From Desulfolucanica intricata (lineage in GTDB: Bacteria; Bacillota; Desulfotomaculia; Desulfotomaculales; Desulfofarciminaceae), in contig NZ_BCWE01000009.1 of NCBI RefSeq assembly GCF_001592105.1, positions 1 to 64,000 of the forward strand: DNA of 64,000 bases. The letters run 5' to 3'. Below the pieces are notes generated by a model. The model saw nothing but the letters and a program-made list of their open reading frames with translations, was not told where the DNA came from and made no database searches. A program made the position numbers and the translations under genes. Of the stretch, positions 58,213 through 64,000 are shown in pieces (positions within the stretch are counted from its first letter, which is position 1; every line of letters begins with the position of its first letter).

Positions 58213-59283
58213 TTAACTTAAGACTTCCCGCAATCCCTTTAAGAACAATTTGTTTTCCTCCGGGGTTCCTACTGATATGCGCAGGCATTCCGGCAGCTGC
58301 GGAGAATTCAGGTTACGAATTAAGATTTTCTTCTCCAGGAGTTCTTTGAAAACCCGGTCTGCCGGTTTTTGGGTTTTAAACATGATGTAGTTGGCCAGGC
58401 TGGGGTAGACTGCTGATACTTCCGGTATTTTCTTTAGTTCGTTAAATAAGATCTCCCGCTCTTCGATGATTAGATTAATCCGGCTTTGAAACAGGGGCAG
58501 GTGCTCCATTACCGCAGCAGCTGCGATTTGGGAATAGTTGTTTAAGTTAAACGGCTGCTGTACTTTTAAAAGTTGCCCGACAACCTCTTTAGCGGCGAGC
58601 AGGTAACCTGTTCTTAGGCCGGCCAGTCCGAAGGCTTTGGAAAAGGTTCTTAGGATTACAAGATTAGCATACTCCTGCAAAAGCGGTACTGCTGTTTCCC
58701 CGCCAAATTCTATGTAGGCCTCGTCCACTATCACCAGGGCGTTGACTCTTTTTAAAAGTTCAGCCAGGTCCTCCGGCGGGGTGGTGTTGCCGGTGGGATT
58801 GTTGGGGGAGCACAGGAATACTGCCTTACAGTTTTGATTCTCTGTAACTCTAATTAATTCTTCTATGTCTACTGAGAAATCCTGCCGCCTGGGTACTGCG
58901 AGGGGCTTTGCCCCTACTACCAGGCTGTGAACCCAGTACATGGAAAAGGTGGGCGTGACAACGGCAATGGGGGCTCCCGGCCCCAGAATTTGAATAATAT
59001 TCAGGATTAACTCATCCGACCCGCTGCCCACCAGAATTTCCTCCGGCTTAACCCCGGTATAACCGGATAGTTTTTGTCGTAGTTCAGCTGCTAAAGGGTC
59101 CGGATAGCGGGTAAAAACTCCAGTGTTTAGTTTGAGATTGATTGCTCTTAATACCTCTTCCGGCATATCAAAGGGATTTTCGTTGGCATCCAATTTTACC
59201 ACACCGGGGTGTACTTCCGGCTCGTAAGGAGTTAATTGGGACAGGTCTTTTCTAACCAGTTTTTCAATAGCAAAATTCTTCAT
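58213..59283 (-). CDS. hisC: Histidinol-phosphate aminotransferase
   Basis: A 356-residue fold-type I PLP enzyme. It transaminates imidazoleacetol phosphate with glutamate. Blocks present include KLDANENPFDMP near residue 30, CSPNNPTGN near 157, DEAYIEFGG near 188 and LRTFSKAFGLAGLRTGY with the PLP lysine near 220. It has 13 bases between its start and the hisD stop. ATG after GGGGG. Confidence 0.97.
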   Translation of the reverse strand: MKNFAIEKLVRKDLSQLTPYEPEVHPGVVKLDANENPFDMPEEVLRAINLKLNTGVFTRYPDPLAAELRQKLSGYTGVKPEEILVGSGSDELILNIIQILGPGAPIAVVTPTFSMYWVHSLVVGAKPLAVPRRQDFSVDIEELIRVTENQNCKAVFLCSPNNPTGNTTPPEDLAELLKRVNALVIVDEAYIEFGGETAVPLLQEYANLVILRTFSKAFGLAGLRTGYLLAAKEVVGQLLKVQQPFNLNNYSQIAAAAVMEHLPLFQSRINLIIEEREILFNELKKIPEVSAVYPSLANYIMFKTQKPADRVFKELLEKKILIRNLNSPQLPECLRISVGTPEENKLFLKGLREVLS

Positions 59284-59296
59284 TTTATTTACCCCC

Positions 59297-60580
59297 TTAA
59301 TCCGGAAGTCTTACTTTTACAGCATTGGCATGGGCATCAAGTCCCTCTATCTGAGCTAAATTAATTATCTTGTCGCCTACTTGTTCCAGCGCTTCTTTAG
59401 TATAGGAAATGATGCTGGATTTTTTAATGAAGGTTTCCACTCTTAACGGAGAATAGAACCGGGCAGTACCGCCTGTAGGCAGTACATGATTGGGGCCGGC
59501 CAGATAGTCACCCACCGGCTCGGGTGTATGGGAACCTAAGAAGATTGCCCCGGCATTGGTAATCTGACCTAGCCGGCTAAAGGGCTCTTTAATTACCAAT
59601 TCCAGGTGTTCCGGTGCAAAGCTGTTCGCCAATTCTATTGCTTCTGTTAAATCTTTGGTAATCACAATTGCCCCGTAATCGGCCAGTGAACGGGTAACTA
59701 TATCCTTGCGGGGGAGTTTGGCGGTTTGTTTAGTGATTTCTTCCTTTACTGCACGAGCCAGTTTTTCATCCGGGGTAAGCAGCACGGCCGAGGCCAGCAC
59801 GTCATGTTCAGCCTGCGAAAGTAAATCTGCCGCCACATAGGCCGGATTGGCTGTTTCATCTGCCACAACCAGCACCTCACTGGGCCCGGCCAGCATATCT
59901 ATCCCTACCTGGCCGTAGACCTGCTGCTTGGCAAGGGTAACATAAAGGTTTCCGGGACCGGTAATCTTATCCACCGGGCGAATTGTTTCGGTTCCATAGG
60001 CCAGGGCTGCCACCGCCTGCGCCCCGCCCACTTTATATATTTCAGTTACTCCGGCCTCGGCAGCAGCCACTAATGTGTAGGGGCTGATTTTTCCGTCTCT
60101 GCCGGGAGGCGTAGCCATGACAATCTCAGCTACTCCTGCTACCTTTGCCGGTACAGCATTCATCAGTACAGAGGAGGGATAGGTGGCAGTGCCGCCGGGT
60201 ACGTAAATACCCACCCGTTCCAGCGGGCGCACCAATTGTCCCAGGATAACACCGTTTTCTTCCGGTTCAAACCAGGACTTTTCCAGCTGTTTTTTGTGAA
60301 ACGCAGCTATGTTATCCCGGGCCAGGCGTAAAGCATCCAAAATATGTTCTTCTACCTTATCGTAAGCTGCCTTTAACTCCGGTTCAGTAACTCTTAAAGC
60401 ACCGGGATTTATGTTCACCCCGTCAAAGCGGGCCGTATAAGCACACAGGGCCCGGTCTCCTGCGGCACGTATCTCTTTAATCACTTCCGCCACAGCAGCC
60501 GCTGCCTCTTCCTTGCCCGCGATTTTTCTGTTCATAATATCTTCTAAAGCAGGGTCTCCCGCTTTAATAATCCGGATCAA
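59297..60580 (-). CDS. hisD: Histidinol dehydrogenase
   Basis: A 427-residue zinc-dependent enzyme that oxidises histidinol to histidine in two NAD-dependent steps. It has [16 protein letters not shown], the NAD region [26 protein letters not shown] and the metal and catalytic segment LLSQAEHD, with FAPEHLEL. The TTG start overlaps the hisG stop (TTGA), which implies coupled translation. Confidence 0.97.
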   Translation of the reverse strand: MIRIIKAGDPALEDIMNRKIAGKEEAAAAVAEVIKEIRAAGDRALCAYTARFDGVNINPGALRVTEPELKAAYDKVEEHILDALRLARDNIAAFHKKQLEKSWFEPEENGVILGQLVRPLERVGIYVPGGTATYPSSVLMNAVPAKVAGVAEIVMATPPGRDGKISPYTLVAAAEAGVTEIYKVGGAQAVAALAYGTETIRPVDKITGPGNLYVTLAKQQVYGQVGIDMLAGPSEVLVVADETANPAYVAADLLSQAEHDVLASAVLLTPDEKLARAVKEEITKQTAKLPRKDIVTRSLADYGAIVITKDLTEAIELANSFAPEHLELVIKEPFSRLGQITNAGAIFLGSHTPEPVGDYLAGPNHVLPTGGTARFYSPLRVETFIKKSSIISYTKEALEQVGDKIINLAQIEGLDAHANAVKVRLPD

Positions 60581-61242
60581 CCTTCCAGACCTCCTTCCTC
60601 TACAATACCGGCCAGACGCGCCACAAGCGGGTTAATTATTCCCGCTTTTAACTGCTGACTGACCCGGTTGGCAATCAATCTGGTGGTGGAACGCATTACA
60701 TCAGCTATCTCAATTAAATTATTTTCTCTTAATGTCCGGCCGGTAGATACTATGTCTACGATCATTTCGGCCAGGCCCACTATAGGGGCCAGCTCAATAT
60801 TTCCATGCAATTTTATCACTTCAACCTGCAGACCCTGCCCGCGGAAATACTCTTCTGCTACCCGGGGAAATTTAGTTGCTACCCGGGCATGGTTGCGAGA
60901 TTCTAAATTAAGATTTTCTCTACCTTTAGGCACCGCCACTACAAACCGGCAAAAACCGTATTTTAGGTCTAAAAGTTCATAAACATCTTTACGCTGTTCG
61001 ACAATAGTATCCTTGCCTACCAAGCCCAGGTCGGCAGCCCCGTATTCCACAAAAGTCGGGATGTCAGTGGGACGGCAAATGATATATCGAACCCCGTCTT
61101 CTTCTTCAGTAAAAACTAATTGCCGGGAATCTTTACGCAATTCGTTACAGTTAAAACCTGCTTTTTCCAAGAGTTTTAGTGTTGGTTTATATAAAGTGCC
61201 CTTGGGCAGGGCAATGGTTAAAATCTCCCTGGAAGCAACCAA
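60577..61242 (-). CDS. hisG: ATP phosphoribosyltransferase, short form
   Basis: About 221 residues from the TTG at 61242, with AGAGGTG before it; a GTG at 61251 lies in that site. It starts histidine synthesis by joining ATP to [23 protein letters not shown] at the start, [12 protein letters not shown] in the middle and [15 protein letters not shown] (PRPP loop) are present. The length and the missing C-terminal regulatory domain mark the short form that needs HisZ, encoded just upstream. Confidence 0.96.
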   Translation of the reverse strand: MVASREILTIALPKGTLYKPTLKLLEKAGFNCNELRKDSRQLVFTEEEDGVRYIICRPTDIPTFVEYGAADLGLVGKDTIVEQRKDVYELLDLKYGFCRFVVAVPKGRENLNLESRNHARVATKFPRVAEEYFRGQGLQVEVIKLHGNIELAPIVGLAEMIVDIVSTGRTLRENNLIEIADVMRSTTRLIANRVSQQLKAGIINPLVARLAGIVEEGGLEG

Positions 61243-61317
61243 TTTCTTCACCTCTTTACCATGTTAAAGCACTGCCGTAGCAATATCATAAACTGCACCT
61301 TCCGGGAGTGTCAAGTA

Positions 61318-62496
61318 TTATTTTATCACATTTTTCTGTTTTGCTCCGGTTTCCTTACCAACTATTTCAACCTCCACCGGAGAGGTAATCACTCTGGCTA
61401 CCACCGTATAACCCTCGGCCCGCAGCCTCCCGGCCTTTTGGGCAGCCTCCGCTCTTTTTTCCGGGCTGTACATAATAAGGTAGTCGGGTGAGGGTTCTTC
61501 ACCCAGAACTCCCTCCCGCTCCAACACCAGCATTACCTTCTCTACACCTAAAGCGAAACCGGTTGCCGGAAGCTCCCGGCCGAATTTCCCCACCAGCTTA
61601 TCATAGCGTCCACCGCCGCACAGGGGAAAACCCAATGCCGCGGAATATCCTTCGAAGACTAATCCCGTATAATAATCCAGTTCCCGCAGGAGACCTAGAT
61701 CTACGGTTACATACCGCTCCACCTGATAAGCCTGAAGTACAGAAAAAATTTCTTCCATATTTTTAAGTGCCCTGCGCGCTTTATCACTTTCAGTCAGCTC
61801 CCGGGCCTCTTTTAAAACCTCTGCACCACCCCGTAGGTTTAAGGCTTTTAGTACCTTGTTTTGATTCTCCCGGGGTATTTTAAAATTACTTAACAGTTCG
61901 CGCAGCTTGACAAAATCCTTATTTCCAATTGCTTTTTTCAGCTCTTCAACCTGAGTTTCGGAAAGCCCCAAATCTTCCATCAACCCGTGAAAAATCCCCA
62001 CATGCCCGAGGCTAACCTGAAAATCCCGGATCCCGGCGTTTAACAAAGCTTTAGTAGCCAATACCACTGTTTCCGCATCAGCGTCCGCACTGCTTTCCCC
62101 AAGGATCTCAATTCCTGCCTGGTAAGATTCTCTTTGCCGTCCTACCTGCGGTTCTTCATAGCTAAAAGTGTGACCGGTATAAAATAAGCGCATGGGCAAA
62201 GGAACTTCCTTTAACCGGGTAGCTGCCAGCCGGGCAATGGGACGGGTCATATCCGGCCTCAGCGCCAGCACATGCCCGCTTCTGTCCAAAAATTTAAACA
62301 TTTTATCTTCCTGAAAACTATCCCTGCTGAGCAGGTTCTCATAATATTCATAAACCGGGGTGTTTACCTCTTGATAGCCCCAGGCCCGCACCAGTGCTAC
62401 AAATTTTTCTTCAATTTCCCGCTTTGCCCTGGCCTCACCGGGCAGCAGGTCACGCACCCCCGGAGGGACTCTGCCAAAATGATTTTTCAATGACAA
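61318..62496 (-). CDS. hisZ: ATP phosphoribosyltransferase regulatory subunit
   Basis: A 392-residue protein related to histidyl-tRNA synthetase. The class II core has VPPGVRDLLPGEARAKREIE at the start, LRPDMTRPIARL as motif 2-like and GGGRYDKLVGKFG near 300. It lacks the full HisRS active-site and anticodon signatures. With the short HisG it forms the histidine-sensitive enzyme. TTG start after AGAGGTG. It is the first his structural gene here. Confidence 0.94.
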   Translation of the reverse strand: MSLKNHFGRVPPGVRDLLPGEARAKREIEEKFVALVRAWGYQEVNTPVYEYYENLLSRDSFQEDKMFKFLDRSGHVLALRPDMTRPIARLAATRLKEVPLPMRLFYTGHTFSYEEPQVGRQRESYQAGIEILGESSADADAETVVLATKALLNAGIRDFQVSLGHVGIFHGLMEDLGLSETQVEELKKAIGNKDFVKLRELLSNFKIPRENQNKVLKALNLRGGAEVLKEARELTESDKARRALKNMEEIFSVLQAYQVERYVTVDLGLLRELDYYTGLVFEGYSAALGFPLCGGGRYDKLVGKFGRELPATGFALGVEKVMLVLEREGVLGEEPSPDYLIMYSPEKRAEAAQKAGRLRAEGYTVVARVITSPVEVEIVGKETGAKQKNVIK

Positions 62497-62517
62497 CTGC
62501 TATCACCTCTGCTAAAA

Positions 62518-62829
62518 TTATAAATCTTTTTCTTTCTCGGATGCCAACCGCTCCAAAACTAACCTATACCCATCAGCACCAAAATTTAAACACCTTTTTA
62601 CCCGGCTGATGGTAGCTGTACTGGCTCCGGTAGCGGCTGCAATTTCTCCGTAAGTACAATCTGCCTCCAGCATCTTGGCTACTTCCAGGCGCTGAGCCAA
62701 AGCTCGCAGTTCAGCTACCGTACATATATCTTCAAAAAAACGATAGCACTCCTCTGTATCCTTTAACATTAATATTGCTTCAAAAAGCCGGTCCAGAAGG
62801 CTGTCCTTTAATTTACTGTTATAACCCAA
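62518..62829 (-). CDS. YerC/YecD-like TrpR-family regulator
   Basis: A 103-residue protein of the YerC/YecD branch of the TrpR fold. The helix-turn-helix is CTYGEIAAATGASTATISRV near residue 62, after a helical dimerisation half (FFEDICTVAELRALAQRLEV). Its place directly before hisZ suggests it regulates the his operon, which is a common arrangement in Firmicutes (inference). The ligand is unknown. Confidence 0.88.
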   Translation of the reverse strand: MGYNSKLKDSLLDRLFEAILMLKDTEECYRFFEDICTVAELRALAQRLEVAKMLEADCTYGEIAAATGASTATISRVKRCLNFGADGYRLVLERLASEKEKDL

Positions 62830-62875
62830 CTTTTTCTTCCCCCTGGTTTTTAGCCTAATTATAACCTAAATTATT

Positions 62876-62908
62876 AAAAATGGACATGCCTGTTCCCAGA
62901 CATGTCCA
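62876..62908 (-). terminator. Terminator of purD
   Basis: The minus strand has TGGACATG, a 12-base loop, CATGTCCA, then TTTTTA. It directly follows the purD stop. Confidence 0.85.
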
Positions 62909-62915
62909 CCTCCCC

Positions 62916-64000
62916 CTAGCTTATGGCCTTACGGCCGATATCTTTACGATAATGCATTCCTTCAAACCCTATTTTTCTTACAGCAGCATAGGCTTTTTCT
63001 ATAGCCCCGGCTATGTCCTCCGACTCTGCTGCAACTCCCAGCACCCGCCCGCCGGAAGTTACAATTTGATCATCTTTTCGGGCCGTCCCGGCATGAAAGA
63101 CTACTACGTCTTCCGGCACATCATCCAATCCCGTAATTATTTTACCTTTCTCATAGCTGCCGGGATAACCGCCGGAGGCGAGGATTACACATACCGCCGC
63201 ACGGTTTTTCCACTTAATTTCTAACTGTTCAAGACGATTTTCAATGATTGCTTCGATAATCTCAACCAGATCCGTTTCCAGCAGCATTAAGACCGGTTGG
63301 GTTTCCGGGTCGCCAAAGCGGGCATTATATTCCAGCACTTTGGGTCCTTCGGCTGTAACCATCAAACCGGCATAAAGTACACCCTGATAAGGGCGGCCCT
63401 CTTTAGCCATTGCCTCCACCGTAGGCTTAAGAATATTCTCCAAAGAATACTGGTAAATTTCCGGAGTACAGACCGGAGCCGGAGCATAGGCGCCCATACC
63501 TCCGGTATTGGGGCCTTGATCACCGTCAAAGACCTGCTTGTGGTCCTGCGAAGGTACCATGGGGACAATTGTCTTCCCATCGGTAAAAGCCAGGATGCTC
63601 ACTTCCTCACCCTGCAGGAATTCCTCAATAATAATTTGCTCCCCGGCCCGGCCAAAGGCTTTATTTTCCATAATCTCACGTACCGCAGCCCTGGCAGTTT
63701 CCTCATCATAAGCCACTATAACACCCTTTCCGGCTGCCAGCCCGTCTGCCTTAACCACACAGGGTACACCGATCTCCTTTATGTATTCATAAGCCCCGGC
63801 CGGCTCATTAAAGGAACTGTAGCGGGCCGTGGGAATACCATGTTTGCGCATAATTTCTTTTGATAATACCTTACTGCCCTCAATGGCAGCCGCCCGGGCT
63901 GTGGGCCCGAATATTTTTAAACCGGCCTCCCGGAAAATGTCCACAATGCCCTCCGTTAAAGGTGCCTCGGGACCAACAACGGTCAAGTCAATTTGCTCCT
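62916..64000 (-). CDS. purD: Phosphoribosylamine-glycine ligase (5' end outside window)
   Basis: The 3' 361 codons of purD; the frame runs to the window edge, so the start lies beyond 64000. It joins phosphoribosylamine and glycine in purine synthesis. The N-terminal domain end (LTVVGPEAPLTEGIVDIF), the ATP-grasp segments (CVVKADGLAAGKGVIVAYDE, EEFLQGEEVSILAFTDG), GPNTGGMGAYAPAP and the final EYNARFGDPETQPVLM are present. A terminator follows at 62876-62908. The his operon follows but is separated by this terminator. Confidence 0.96.
   Translation of the reverse strand, partial: EQIDLTVVGPEAPLTEGIVDIFREAGLKIFGPTARAAAIEGSKVLSKEIMRKHGIPTARYSSFNEPAGAYEYIKEIGVPCVVKADGLAAGKGVIVAYDEETARAAVREIMENKAFGRAGEQIIIEEFLQGEEVSILAFTDGKTIVPMVPSQDHKQVFDGDQGPNTGGMGAYAPAPVCTPEIYQYSLENILKPTVEAMAKEGRPYQGVLYAGLMVTAEGPKVLEYNARFGDPETQPVLMLLETDLVEIIEAIIENRLEQLEIKWKNRAAVCVILASGGYPGSYEKGKIITGLDDVPEDVVVFHAGTARKDDQIVTSGGRVLGVAAESEDIAGAIEKAYAAVRKIGFEGMHYRKDIGRKAIS

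Noticed and set aside
61318-62496. Histidyl-tRNA synthetase (hisS)
   Set aside because: It lies at the head of the his operon with a short HisG, is 392 residues long and lacks the C-terminal anticodon-binding and full HisRS signature blocks, so HisZ fits.
63297-63863. 188-codon open frame on the plus strand inside purD
   Set aside because: It is antisense to conserved ATP-grasp motifs; no ribosome site.

Overview
This window looks like chromosome of an anaerobic, endospore-forming Firmicute of class Clostridia, most like the Desulfotomaculum/Peptococcaceae group. That placement is inferred from gene content and order and was not tested by a search. The signs are a Gram-positive DnaE, a TRAP (MtrB) protein, spore-type proteins (YyaC and SPOCS/DUF3794 families), the short HisG plus HisZ pair, NifV, and the pcrA-ligA-gatCAB order. 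Most genes from 10.6 kb onward lie on the minus strand. I see no rRNA, tRNA, CRISPR array, prophage or transposase gene.

Layout. 0-10.6 kb (mixed strands): a LysM-Cu/Zn superoxide dismutase, a HAD phosphatase, an MFS exporter behind a structured leader, two flavoproteins, an orphan cytochrome b, small unknowns, a YyaC-like spore protein and a cysteine synthase. 10.6-22 kb (minus): a macro-GDSL fusion, DedA, pfkA-pyk, accD-accA, mtrB (TRAP), a PgpA-like protein and dnaE. 22-30 kb (minus): two tandem PAS/sigma-54 activators, then a CoA-binding protein-nth-trmL-moxR-vwa operon. 30-37.7 kb: a glycogen-like polysaccharide cluster (DUF4912, GH57 branching enzyme, sugar nucleotidyltransferase-mutase fusion, GT4 synthase, stand-alone starch-binding module) with an acetate-transporter-like gene inside it. 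37.9-39 kb: nifV. 39.3-48 kb: two complete tandem gatCAB operons and ligA. 48.4-54.2 kb: amj, pcrA, an HtrA-like protease and a SPOCS protein. 54.2-62.9 kb: the histidine operon hisZ-G-D-C-B-H-A-F-IE preceded by a yerC-like regulator, then purD cut by the window end.

The most unusual locus is the second gatCAB set (39282-42494). It keeps its own promoter and intact frames, but its GatA has Ala in place of the catalytic nucleophile Ser178 and a damaged Gly/Ser amidase loop. Its GatB is changed at normally near-invariant motif positions. It cannot be an ordinary glutamine-dependent amidotransferase. It may be ammonia-dependent, regulatory, or in early decay.

Two non-coding repeat families also stand out. 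One is a nested palindrome present as a 270-bp copy (48105-48374) and a 111-bp copy inside the his operon (57428-57538); the arms differ in sequence but still pair. The other is a four-copy intergenic repeat (12311, 15145, 37175, 42577), always just upstream of a minus-strand gene. A branched, possibly switching leader precedes the MFS gene (1637-1883).
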